DNA of 64,000 nucleotides, taken from an uncultured Alphaproteobacteria bacterium. GTDB lineage: Bacteria; Pseudomonadota; Alphaproteobacteria; Rhodobacterales; Rhodobacteraceae. Shown one piece after another: positions 26,310-34,029 of the stretch (positions are counted from its first letter, which is position 1; the number at the start of each line of letters is the position of its first letter). The stretch covers positions 104,211 to 168,210 of the forward strand of contig CACIAQ010000001.1 of the NCBI GenBank assembly GCA_902584635.1. Reading direction: 5' to 3'. A program made the position numbers and the translations under genes. The notes beneath the pieces are model-generated. The model saw only the letters and a list, made by a program, of their open reading frames with translations, did not search any database and had not been told where the DNA came from.

Positions 26310-26998
26310 AGCAGCGAAAATCTTTTCAGTTCACAAAAATACCTATCATCCCTTTGCCCAAAAAGACAGATATCTAAAAAAGGTAAGGGATATCCGATAA
26401 CTTCTTGAAAATTTAATTCTATTGTGTCTCGAATATTTTTCTCTTCACCCAATCTTATTTCTCCAGTTAATGTAATATGAAATTTATATCTATTAAAGAC
26501 ATATGGATAACCCCACTTCTTTAAGTTTTCTTCCTCTTCAAAGTCAAGTCCACTAGCTCTTCTTTTTTCTAGTTCTGTGGATGTGGGAGGTTCTCTAAAC
26601 TTATCTAGAGTTGAAACGCAATCATCTGCTAAAGATTTTAGTGCCTTAGGGCTTCTTTCAGGGACTAAAGCATAAAATCGGCCAAGCTTTTTCAAGACTG
26701 GATTTTGGATTATAAACCTACTATGTCGCTTTGAAATTAATTCCACATCGCTAATGAGATCATTGTATGAATACTTATCATTTAGGACAAATGGTGCTTT
26801 GAGCGTGCCATGCAAGCCATATATCCTTGCTTTTTCCGTGATAGACTTTAAGTCAACAAATTTTGGGTTTTTTATTTTCTTGTGATTGGTAATCTTACCT
26901 TTCTTTGGATTCCAGCCTAACCATTGAGACCCAACTTTATCGAGAAATGTATCTGGATAGGGAGAAAAATAAATTGCGTATCTGGAATAATTTGTCAT
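26306..26998 (-). CDS. DUF1045 phosphonate-cluster protein, 2H phosphoesterase-like
   Basis: This 230-aa protein belongs to the DUF1045 family often found in phn operons. Two short HxT motifs characteristic of 2H phosphoesterases are visible: LHGTLKAPF at about residue 60 and FHITLTGEI at about 173. Such enzymes act on cyclic or 2',5' phosphodiesters. Because no phnP is present in the window, this protein is a candidate to open 5-phosphoribosyl 1,2-cyclic phosphate; that role is inference. It is convergent with phnN and divergent from phnM. Confidence 0.85.
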   Translation of the reverse strand: MTNYSRYAIYFSPYPDTFLDKVGSQWLGWNPKKGKITNHKKIKNPKFVDLKSITEKARIYGLHGTLKAPFVLNDKYSYNDLISDVELISKRHSRFIIQNPVLKKLGRFYALVPERSPKALKSLADDCVSTLDKFREPPTSTELEKRRASGLDFEEEENLKKWGYPYVFNRYKFHITLTGEIRLGEEKNIRDTIELNFQEVIGYPLPFLDICLFGQRDDRYFCELKRFSLL

Positions 26999-27074
26999 AA
27001 AAATGTCCTAATAACAGAGTACAAAAAATTTGGAATATTTATATGAAACTTTTAAGTCAAGAGTATGAATTTAT

Positions 27075-28241
27075 ATGCATGAATTTATTTTAAGCAATGC
27101 ACGTCTCGTTCTGGAGAACGAAGTAGTAAACGGAAGCATCAGGGTAGCGGATGGGGTCATTAAAGAGGTTAACTCTGGAAAAGGATTTATACGTGGTTCT
27201 TTCGATTGTAATGAAAATTATTTATCACCAGGCCTGATTGAACTACACACAGACAATTTGGAAAGACATATGCAACCAAGAGCAAATGTTAAATGGCCAA
27301 TAAAGGCTGCGATTTTATCACATGATAGAGAACTAGAAAGTGCTGGTATTACGACTGTTTTTGACGCATTGCGAGTTGGTTCGATAGTGTCAGATAAAAG
27401 GGGTAACTATCTTAAATATGCTAGGCAAGTTACGGACACCATTAAGGAGCTGAGAGCAGAGAAAAGCCTGAAAATAAGTCATTTTACGCATCTTAGAGCA
27501 GAAGTTTGTTCTGAAACTTTGGAAATCGAATTGGAAGAGTTTACCCCAGAAGACCGAGTTGGAATAGTTAGTTTAATGGATCATACTCCGGGCCAAAAGC
27601 AATTTAGAGACTTAGATAAAATGGCAGAGTATTTAAAGGGAAAATACTCTATGAGTCCAAAAGATTTGGAAGATCATTTTGAACGTCTTTATAAAATAAA
27701 AAAGGCTTGGGGAGATAGAAACCATGCCGCAACTTTAAGTGCGAATAAAAGACTTGGCGCTATTCTCGCAAGTCATGACGACACGACAGAGAATGATGCA
27801 ATTACATCAATTGAAAATGGATGTAAAATCGCCGAGTTTCCAACAACTGTTGAAGCTTCAAAGGTATTAAATCGATCATCAATTAATATTATCATGGGAG
27901 GACCAAACATTCTGAGAGGGGAGTCCCACTCCGGAAACGTCGCCGCTAAGGACCTTGTTTCCATGGGTTGCTGTAACATTCTTTCATCGGATTATATGCC
28001 TTCTTCACTGCTAATGGGAGCGGTAAAACTTGGAGATATTTTGGGAGATTTTGCAAAGGGAATAAAGGCGGTTACTGAGACACCAGCAAAAGCAGCTAAT
28101 CTAAATGATCGTGGTTTGATTAAGATTGGTATGCGAGCTGATTTACTTCTTTTTGATGTAAAAAATAATTTTCCTATAATTCAAAGGGTGTGGACTCCTA
28201 ATTCTACTCAAAGCCCACATATCTTTCATGAACGCCAGTGA
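27075..28241 (+). CDS. phnM: Alpha-D-ribose 1-methylphosphonate 5-triphosphate diphosphatase PhnM
   Basis: This is the canonical PhnM, a cytosolic amidohydrolase that cleaves pyrophosphate from the triphosphate intermediate before PhnJ acts. It has 388 aa, with SPGLIELHTDNLERHMQPR, VSLMDHTPGQKQF, LASHDDTTENDA and IMGGPNILRGESHSGN all present. It lies next to the phnGHIJKLN block but is separated from it by the minus-strand DUF1045 gene, so it has its own promoter. Confidence 0.95.
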   Translation: MHEFILSNARLVLENEVVNGSIRVADGVIKEVNSGKGFIRGSFDCNENYLSPGLIELHTDNLERHMQPRANVKWPIKAAILSHDRELESAGITTVFDALRVGSIVSDKRGNYLKYARQVTDTIKELRAEKSLKISHFTHLRAEVCSETLEIELEEFTPEDRVGIVSLMDHTPGQKQFRDLDKMAEYLKGKYSMSPKDLEDHFERLYKIKKAWGDRNHAATLSANKRLGAILASHDDTTENDAITSIENGCKIAEFPTTVEASKVLNRSSINIIMGGPNILRGESHSGNVAAKDLVSMGCCNILSSDYMPSSLLMGAVKLGDILGDFAKGIKAVTETPAKAANLNDRGLIKIGMRADLLLFDVKNNFPIIQRVWTPNSTQSPHIFHERQ

Positions 28242-28519
28242 AAAGGGATTTTAGTATCAGCGATATAACATAGGTTATTTTCGGTATTATATTTGGTCAC
28301 ATATTCGAATTATATTACTACCGGGTTTCATTTGACAGTAGATATCATTAATACAATTTTCCAACTTCTTCAAAAGGGCCTAGACAATAACTTTAAGCTG
28401 CAGACTAAATCGTAGACCAATGAATCTATCTTTTGTAACATGCAACTTTAGAAGAGCTATAGAGTCACGCCTTGGGGTGGGACGGACATTTAGACCAATA
28501 AATTTTTCGAGAGCTAAAA
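28242..28519. other. Gene-free spacer with a short direct repeat
   Basis: No convincing gene is seen in these 278 nt. TAGACCAATGAAT (28413) and TAGACCAATAAAT (28491) form an imperfect direct repeat 78 nt apart, the second just before the phosphoesterase start. A 44-codon ORF from 28420 has no supporting signal. Confidence 0.35.
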
Positions 28520-29293
28520 ATGAAAAAAATCATAGTCTTTTCAGATATTCACTTAAACTCTGCTGATGAACCAAGTTTAAAAAAATCATCTCAAAAACTT
28601 GAGAAAGCTATACTGCACTTGCAAGGCAATCATAATGATTTTGATACGCTAGTCTTTACAGGCGACTTAGCGGATAGTGGTAAAATTGAAGAATATAGTG
28701 CCTTAAGAAATTTGGTCTCGGTAATAAATAGACCCATAAAATTTATGCTTGGAAATCACGATAACCGAAAGAACTTCCTCGATGTATTTCCATACTACCA
28801 ACCAGATCATAATGGATTCTTACAGAGTAGTGAGGCTTATGAAAATCTTGATTTTATATTCTTAGATACGCTTAAAGATCCTCACGATGACATACCCAAA
28901 AGCTGTGGTTACTTATGTAAAAAAAGACTCGACTGGTTGAGTCAAAAACTTAAAGAAGCGGATCATAAAAAAGTAATTTTGTTTATGCACCATCCCGCTT
29001 TTACAACGGGAATGCAGGCTATGGACAAACTAAAACTAAAAAATTCCCACGATTTTTTTTCAACTATAAAAAATTTCAATAATGTAAACCATCTAATATC
29101 TGGTCACATACATAGAAGTATATGTGGTCTTTACGAAGGATATAATTTCTCCACGTTCAAAAGCATAAATCAGCAAATGGTCTTAAAGTTCAAAGCCGAT
29201 AGAGTAGAATATGCCAAAGGTGAGAATTCGGGATATGGCATTATCCTACTGGATGGTGAGAATTATACTATCCATAACGAAGAGGTAAATTAA
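28520..29293 (+). CDS. Calcineurin-like metallophosphoesterase (GpdQ/CpdA-like)
   Basis: This 257-aa cytosolic two-metal phosphoesterase carries the full ligand set: FSDIHLN at the start, FTGDLAD, MLGNHDNR, MHHPAF and SGHIHRS. Relatives cleave cyclic nucleotides or glycerophosphodiesters. With phnM directly upstream it may process a phosphodiester released by phosphorus scavenging, or the cyclic ribose phosphate left by PhnJ. The exact substrate cannot be read. A lipid-cleaving PlcP role is less likely, since no glycosyltransferase partner is next to it. Confidence 0.83.
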   Translation: MKKIIVFSDIHLNSADEPSLKKSSQKLEKAILHLQGNHNDFDTLVFTGDLADSGKIEEYSALRNLVSVINRPIKFMLGNHDNRKNFLDVFPYYQPDHNGFLQSSEAYENLDFIFLDTLKDPHDDIPKSCGYLCKKRLDWLSQKLKEADHKKVILFMHHPAFTTGMQAMDKLKLKNSHDFFSTIKNFNNVNHLISGHIHRSICGLYEGYNFSTFKSINQQMVLKFKADRVEYAKGENSGYGIILLDGENYTIHNEEVN

Positions 29294-29355
29294 TCCTTTT
29301 AAAAATCTTTTTTGCGATACTAATTCTATTTTTTTAAAAATAGCAATAGGAGTAT

Positions 29356-29778
29356 TTATCTTGAAAGAAGCAGATACAAGTCGGGATTGTCTATCAACAG
29401 CATGGCAACTGCAGTACCACATATCGCGGATCCAATCATTAGTGCTCTGTCGCTCCATTGCATGCCGACATATATCCATCCGATGGCACTAAAGAAATAA
29501 CACAATTGCCCCAAAATATACATTTTTCCTGATGTAAGAAATACTCCTAATACACACAATATCATGGCTCCCCATTTAACATACCAATCTCTTGTACCAG
29601 TAGGCGTAAGAGGTTTAATGTCATCGTACTCGCCTTGTAATTCCTCTAGCTCTTGAGCAAGCCTCTTTTTTTCAGACGCTAACTCCATTGCTAGTCTTCC
29701 TGCTTTAGTAGTTATATTATGTAATTTGCCGTCTTCGCCTAATTCAGTGATGGTATCAGCGTCTTTTTCCTTCGACAT
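29356..29778 (-). CDS. Unknown small membrane protein with N-terminal coiled coil
   Basis: I do not recognise this protein. The ATG at 29778 has a good AAAGGAAG site and gives 140 aa; the track start at 29826 adds a basic stretch without a ribosome site. Residues 20-55 are charged and heptad-like (LAMELASEKKRLAQELEELQ). Three hydrophobic segments then fill the C-terminal half. The aromatic-rich WYVKWGAMILCVLG and GWIYVGMQW suggest a small integral membrane protein. It is convergent with the phosphoesterase and no partner gene is obvious. Confidence 0.72.
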   Translation of the reverse strand: MSKEKDADTITELGEDGKLHNITTKAGRLAMELASEKKRLAQELEELQGEYDDIKPLTPTGTRDWYVKWGAMILCVLGVFLTSGKMYILGQLCYFFSAIGWIYVGMQWSDRALMIGSAICGTAVAMLLIDNPDLYLLLSR

Positions 29779-29924
29779 TTTACTTCCTTTTGAAGATTTA
29801 AATTTAATCGCGCCAAAATTTAGCAATAAAAATTATTCAGTCAAATAAAAATTAAAAATAGTCTTACAATACGCTTCTAAAGTCCAATTTTAGAAATTGA
29901 CTAGCTGCTACATCAATGTATCAA

Positions 29925-30055
29925 AAAGAAAAGGGCCGCCTACTTACAACGGCCCAGTTGGGAGGGAAATACATACGTGTATTTGAACATCATCTATCTT
30001 TTAAATGTTAAAGATTGATGACAATTTGATGAAAATTTTTAAACCATCATTTAAG
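29925..30055 (-). ncRNA. Possible small RNA with a terminator hairpin and CCCUCCC loop
   Basis: On the minus strand three hairpins follow one another: CATCAATCTTT pairing with AAAGATaGATG, AAATACA-CGTA-TGTATTT, and GGGCCG pairing with CGGCCC followed by CTTTTCTTTTT. Between the last two lies unpaired TTTCCCTCCCAACT, which could pair with Shine-Dalgarno sequences. TATAAT with a weak TTCAAT 17 nt before it would start a transcript near 30055, about 130 nt long. No protein gene in this strand leads into the terminator. This rests on structure only. Confidence 0.4.
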
Positions 30056-30198
30056 TTAATAATTATATTGTTCAATCTAATTTGATTGAAAAAGTACAAT
30101 CAAAACTTGAGAACTTACTCACGTGGATGTTATTAATTTTTCATAAATTCATTAATTATTTGTTACATCATTTAACTATCCCTGAGGCAGGAGTTTAG

Positions 30199-31032
30199 AT
30201 GTTGCAAAATAGAAGTCAGACACACCCTGTGTTTTCATTCGCCGATGGAGAAATGGGTGTAATTTCCAATAAAATAATCCGCTACTTAGAAAAATTAACG
30301 GGTCAACCGCGTATAGAAAAACTATATTTTGACTATGTAAATGATAATCTAAATCCAGAATATTTTTGGTCAGATGCGCTTGACCGACTGCGTATCGAAC
30401 TAGACATCCGTCGAGAAGTTTCAAATGGAATAATGGCATCCATACCGTCTACTGGACGGGTCGTGACCATCGCTAATCATCCATATGGAGTCATAGATGG
30501 ACTTGCCTTATGCTCAATTATGGCCGAAGTGCGGCAGGACTATAAAATCATTACCCACAGGGTATTGAGACAGGCGCCAGCGGTAATGGACAAAATCCTG
30601 CCAATAGATTTTGCAGAGACGAAAATTGCGCTTAAAACAAATATGGAGTCTCGCCGTGGAGCTTTGGAACACCTCAGAAATGGTGATGCACTTATAATCT
30701 TCCCAGCAGGCGCCATATCATTAGCGCCAAATATATTTGGAACTGCAAGTGATGCGCCGTGGAAAACATTTGTTGCGAAATTAGCGTTGCAGCCTGACAC
30801 AACTACTATTCCGTTCTACTTTGAGGGACGTAATTCAGCGTTATTTCAAATTGTGAGAAAAATAAGCTTTACGCTTGGTTATTCACTTATGTTTAGGGAA
30901 ATTTGTAGAAGAATGGGGACAAATTTAACTGTCACGATGCGTCCTTCTATACACAGTTCCAAACTAGCTGAAATGGAAAACCGGAATGTGATCACAGAAT
31001 ATCTCAGGCGCCAAACCTATGATTGGTCTTAG
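30199..31032 (+). CDS. PlsC-like lysophospholipid acyltransferase family protein
   Basis: This 277-aa acyltransferase has the catalytic H-x4-D in IANHPYGVIDGLAL and the second motif as IIFPAGAISL, where most PlsC proteins have a PEG-type sequence. Such enzymes add an acyl chain to a glycerolipid or lyso-ornithine lipid at the inner membrane. A link to lipid remodelling under phosphate stress is tempting but unproven, as no Pho box was found in front. It is more arginine-codon CGN-rich than its neighbours, a weak hint of different ancestry. Confidence 0.82.
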   Translation: MLQNRSQTHPVFSFADGEMGVISNKIIRYLEKLTGQPRIEKLYFDYVNDNLNPEYFWSDALDRLRIELDIRREVSNGIMASIPSTGRVVTIANHPYGVIDGLALCSIMAEVRQDYKIITHRVLRQAPAVMDKILPIDFAETKIALKTNMESRRGALEHLRNGDALIIFPAGAISLAPNIFGTASDAPWKTFVAKLALQPDTTTIPFYFEGRNSALFQIVRKISFTLGYSLMFREICRRMGTNLTVTMRPSIHSSKLAEMENRNVITEYLRRQTYDWS

Positions 31033-31296
31033 GCTATAAATCAGAGCTGGGTCAATACAGCGCCAAACAATCAGTAGGTTACCAACATTAGCTAAAGAAA
31101 ACGAAACTAAAAGGTAGATTTATCTAACCCGAATTAGAGATGGTTATTTTCTCCTTTGGCCTTTTCCCAATAAAACCAAGCGCTCTGAGAAACTTGGACT
31201 TTAGACTGAATGAGAAAATTGATCACTAAAAAAATTCATAATAATGTTATCTTTTTGTATTATTTATCTGAATACAATTAGATCTCTTTTCCCTCA
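31033..31296. other. Gene-free spacer after the acyltransferase
   Basis: No ORF with a ribosome site was found. The only clear structure is an inverted repeat TTGTATT-9 nt-AATACAA at 31255-31277, which may be an operator or small hairpin. It lies just ahead of the terminator at 31297. Confidence 0.35.
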
Positions 31297-31335
31297 AAGG
31301 GAGAATCTAGTGCCTGTAGAGTTCTCCCTTTTTTT
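31297..31335 (+). terminator. Rho-independent terminator, possibly an attenuator
   Basis: AGGGAGAA pairs with TTCTCCCT and runs into TTTTTTT, a strong terminator. An upstream CCCT (31291-31294) could pair instead with the AGGG of the left arm, which would open the terminator. It stands alone about 265 nt after the acyltransferase and about 45 nt before the Pho-box-like site of the next operon. Confidence 0.65.
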
Positions 31336-31379
31336 CTGAAAAAGAAATAATATCGTGGATATCTTATGAGGGTATAAAA

Positions 31380-31408
31380 TTGTCAAAAATTTATTAGGTT
31401 TCTGTCAC
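31380..31408 (+). promoter_or_regulatory. Pho-box-like site upstream of the second phnD
   Basis: TTGTCAA and CTGTCAC lie 22 nt apart, two 11-nt steps with a degenerate unit between. A -10 such as GTTAAT follows at the right distance. It covers the region just ahead of the ORF-track start at 31419, supporting the later start at 31458. Confidence 0.45.
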
Positions 31409-31457
31409 AAAAGCGTTAATGAACTCTTTCATGGTAAGGAAAAGCAAGGAGTTAATT

Positions 31458-32336
31458 ATGAAATCTGTTATTAAAACTATATTGTTAATATGCTTATCCC
31501 TAGGGATAGGCTCAGTAGTTTCAGCGAAAAATTACAAAATGGCTGTTACTGATATTGAAGGAATGGATGCTCTTATCTCTGAGTGGGGACCATTTAAGGA
31601 AGCTTTAGAAAAAGCCACTGGTGATACTTTTGAATTTTTTGCCGTAAGCAATCAAACTGCAACAGCAGAGGCTTTGAGAGGAAAGAAATTAGATTTTGCA
31701 ATAACAGGTCCTGCGGAGTATGTGGCAATTAACAAGCTTACAAATTCTCAAGCAATGATTGCGATTGCGAGACCAGATTATTACTGCGGTATTGTCGTTA
31801 AGACAGGAGTAGGAATAATGAAGATGGAAGATTTAAAAGGTAAAGCAGTCTCTTTTGCTAAGCCTGGGTCGACATCTGGACATTTTTGTCCGATGCAAGT
31901 AATGATGGACCATGGAGTAGACCCAATGAAAGACATCAAAGTAATCCATACAAAGAAGGCATTGCAACATGCTGGGCTAGAGAGAGGTGATACAGCGGCA
32001 ATTGGTGTTCGAATTAGCTCTTGGATCAAATATAATAGAACACCCGAAAATCAAGGTCAGTTCAAGGTGTTAGCTAGGTCGGGTGATCTGCCCTACGATA
32101 TGATGATGGGTGGAGGTCATTTGACGCAGGCTGAAATAGATAAAGTAACCAAGGCAATGAAAGATAATGAAGATTCGCTGATTGCTGGAATTTTAGCTGG
32201 GCTTGATGATAAAGGTAAGCCAGCCAATGATAAATATATTGGCACAAGATTGCTGGAAGTTAATGATTCGGACTATGATGTAGTAAGAGCCATGTACAGG
32301 ACAGCTGGATTGCCCGAATTTGATATTCAAGACTAA
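31458..32336 (+). CDS. Second PhnD-type substrate-binding protein
   Basis: This is a periplasmic receptor of the phosphate/phosphite/phosphonate class. The ATG at 31458 follows AAGGAG by 8 nt and gives 292 aa; the track start is upstream of the likely transcription start. A signal peptide ends near VVSA-KNY. The ligand loop SFAKPGSTSGHFCPMQ corresponds to the phosphonate-binding loop of PhnD, and LDFAITGPAEYV matches its second half. The true ligand (a phosphonate, phosphite or other oxyanion) is open, and no phosphite dehydrogenase is nearby. A strong hairpin follows the stop. Confidence 0.87.
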   Translation: MKSVIKTILLICLSLGIGSVVSAKNYKMAVTDIEGMDALISEWGPFKEALEKATGDTFEFFAVSNQTATAEALRGKKLDFAITGPAEYVAINKLTNSQAMIAIARPDYYCGIVVKTGVGIMKMEDLKGKAVSFAKPGSTSGHFCPMQVMMDHGVDPMKDIKVIHTKKALQHAGLERGDTAAIGVRISSWIKYNRTPENQGQFKVLARSGDLPYDMMMGGGHLTQAEIDKVTKAMKDNEDSLIAGILAGLDDKGKPANDKYIGTRLLEVNDSDYDVVRAMYRTAGLPEFDIQD

Positions 32337-32353
32337 TCCATAGATGCATGGAG

Positions 32354-32379
32354 AGCGCTCTATGCTACTATAGGGCGCT
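32354..32379 (+). other. Hairpin between the second phnD and its ATPase gene
   Basis: AGCGCTCTAT pairs with ATAGGGCGCT over 10 positions, one of them G-U, around a 6-nt loop. It is GC-rich for this genome and lacks a U-tract, so mRNA-end protection is more likely than full termination. Confidence 0.58.
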
Positions 32380-32385
32380 TGATAT

Positions 32386-33153
32386 ATGATTGATTTAGAA
32401 ATAAAAGATTTAAAAAAAAGCTTCGGTAGCGAATCTGTTTTAAAAGGTCTTTCTTTTAGCGTTAATTCGCAAAGTTTATTAGCGATAATTGGTTCTAATG
32501 GAGCAGGTAAATCTACCTTGCTGAGATGTTGCAGCCGCTTAATTGAGCCATCGAGTGGAAGTATCAAAGTTTTTGACAAGGAAATAACAAATTTAAATAG
32601 CCATCGGCTACGACAAATACGAAGAGATGTAGGGTTTATTTTTCAACGGCATAATCTAGTTCCTCGACTGAGTGTGTTGTCTAATGTTATTCATGGAGAT
32701 TTTGGAAATATCACTAGCGGTTTAAAGCGAGTAACACGATGGTTTCATTTTCTGGCACCCCAAGCTTCTAGGTCAAGGGCAATGGATTGCCTACGGAAGG
32801 TGAATTTAACTCACCTTGCGATGAAACGAGTTGACACCCTTTCAGGAGGACAATCTCAAAGAGTTGCAATAGCAAGAGTTCTGATGCAAAAACCCAAATT
32901 ATTACTTGCTGATGAGCCAGTCGCTAGCCTTGACCCAGTAGCTGCAAAAACAGTTATGGAGCTTCTCACAGAACTATGTAAAAAAGAAAAGATGACAGTC
33001 ATATTTACCTCCCACAATGTTGAAGATGCAGTAAAATATTCTGACAAAGTTTTAGCTTTAAAAGACGGTGAAATAAGTTTCTTCAAAGCAAGTAAAACGA
33101 TAGATCCAAAAAAATTAATTGCACAATACGACAGCTCTGTAAGATTCGTTTAA
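32386..33153 (+). CDS. PhnC-type ABC transporter ATP-binding protein (second system)
   Basis: This 255-aa ATPase pairs with the second PhnD-type receptor. It has Walker A GSNGAGKST, the PhnC-like VGFIFQRHNLVPRLSVLSNV, the signature LSGGQSQRVAIARVL and Walker B LLLADEPVASLDP. It lies 7 nt after the intergenic hairpin, and the permease gene follows after 16 nt. Resemblance to the first PhnC is clear but the genes are well diverged. Confidence 0.9.
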   Translation: MIDLEIKDLKKSFGSESVLKGLSFSVNSQSLLAIIGSNGAGKSTLLRCCSRLIEPSSGSIKVFDKEITNLNSHRLRQIRRDVGFIFQRHNLVPRLSVLSNVIHGDFGNITSGLKRVTRWFHFLAPQASRSRAMDCLRKVNLTHLAMKRVDTLSGGQSQRVAIARVLMQKPKLLLADEPVASLDPVAAKTVMELLTELCKKEKMTVIFTSHNVEDAVKYSDKVLALKDGEISFFKASKTIDPKKLIAQYDSSVRFV

Positions 33154-33169
33154 TTGATAGAAACAGAAA

Positions 33170-34003
33170 ATGAAAACCCCAAAAAGATTTGAACAAATCT
33201 CATCCTTTCAATATATATCCATTATTGTTTTCTTTTTGATTATGGTGTGGGCTCTTGATGGCTCCGGTTTTTCCTTTAGCAAATTATTTGGAAGCAGTGA
33301 GTACATTGGTAGGTTTCTCAGTGAAGCCTTTCCTCCTATTAGCGAGCATAGATTAAGCTGGAATGATTTTAACAGGTATATTTTGCTCTTAATTGAGACG
33401 GCTCAAATGGCAATTTTTGGTACGTTTTTAGGAATAATTGTAGGTTTTTTATTTGCGCTGATGGCCTCAAGAGGCTTATTCGGAAATAGCATCCCGGCAA
33501 GAATGCTTCAAGTAGTTGCAAAGTTTCTAATAACATTCATGCGAACAATACCTGATTTAGTATGGGCAATAATATTTGTAATGGTTGTAGGGCTTGGAGC
33601 TTTTGCAGGCACATTAACGATTGCGATAGACACAATAGGATTTGTAGGTAGATTTTTTGCTGAAGAGATGGAGGATGTTGAAAGGAGTGCAGCTGAAGGT
33701 ATAGAGAGTAGTGGAGCGTCAAAGCTAGACAGTACTTTTTCAGCAATCATTCCTGCCGCCATGCCTGGCTTTATAACGACATCGCTTTTCGCCTTAGAAA
33801 AGTCTGTAAGAGGATCAGTAGTGTTAGGTCTAGTTGGTGCTGGTGGAATCGGAATGGAATTAAACAGTCTTTTTAATTGGATGGCTTACGATAGAGCTGT
33901 TATTGTAATAGGCTTAATGTTTGTGTTAATATTGTTCGTAGAACAAATTAGTAGTTATGCTCGCTTAAAGATACTTGATGGATCTGTTAAGAGCGGGAAA
34001 TAA
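33170..34003 (+). CDS. PhnE-type ABC transporter permease (second system)
   Basis: This 277-aa permease has about six membrane segments and the PhnE-family stretch FLITFMRTIPDLVWAIIFVM. The contact loop EEMEDVERSAAEGIESSGAS and GLVGAGGIGMEL are present. Only one permease gene is in this operon, unlike the E1/E2 pair of the first system, so it probably forms a homodimer. It is followed by a methyltransferase gene after a short gap. Confidence 0.9.
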   Translation: MKTPKRFEQISSFQYISIIVFFLIMVWALDGSGFSFSKLFGSSEYIGRFLSEAFPPISEHRLSWNDFNRYILLLIETAQMAIFGTFLGIIVGFLFALMASRGLFGNSIPARMLQVVAKFLITFMRTIPDLVWAIIFVMVVGLGAFAGTLTIAIDTIGFVGRFFAEEMEDVERSAAEGIESSGASKLDSTFSAIIPAAMPGFITTSLFALEKSVRGSVVLGLVGAGGIGMELNSLFNWMAYDRAVIVIGLMFVLILFVEQISSYARLKILDGSVKSGK

Positions 34004-34029
34004 CGCATTTGGAAAAGAAAGATAGAAAA

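Noticed and set aside
28420-28554. 44-codon ORF before the metallophosphoesterase gene
   Set aside because: No ribosome site or recognisable feature, and it overlaps the start of a well-supported gene.
29322-29345. CTATTTTT/AAAAATAG hairpin between the phosphoesterase and the small membrane gene
   Set aside because: The stem is almost all A-T and could easily arise by chance in this AT-rich spacer.
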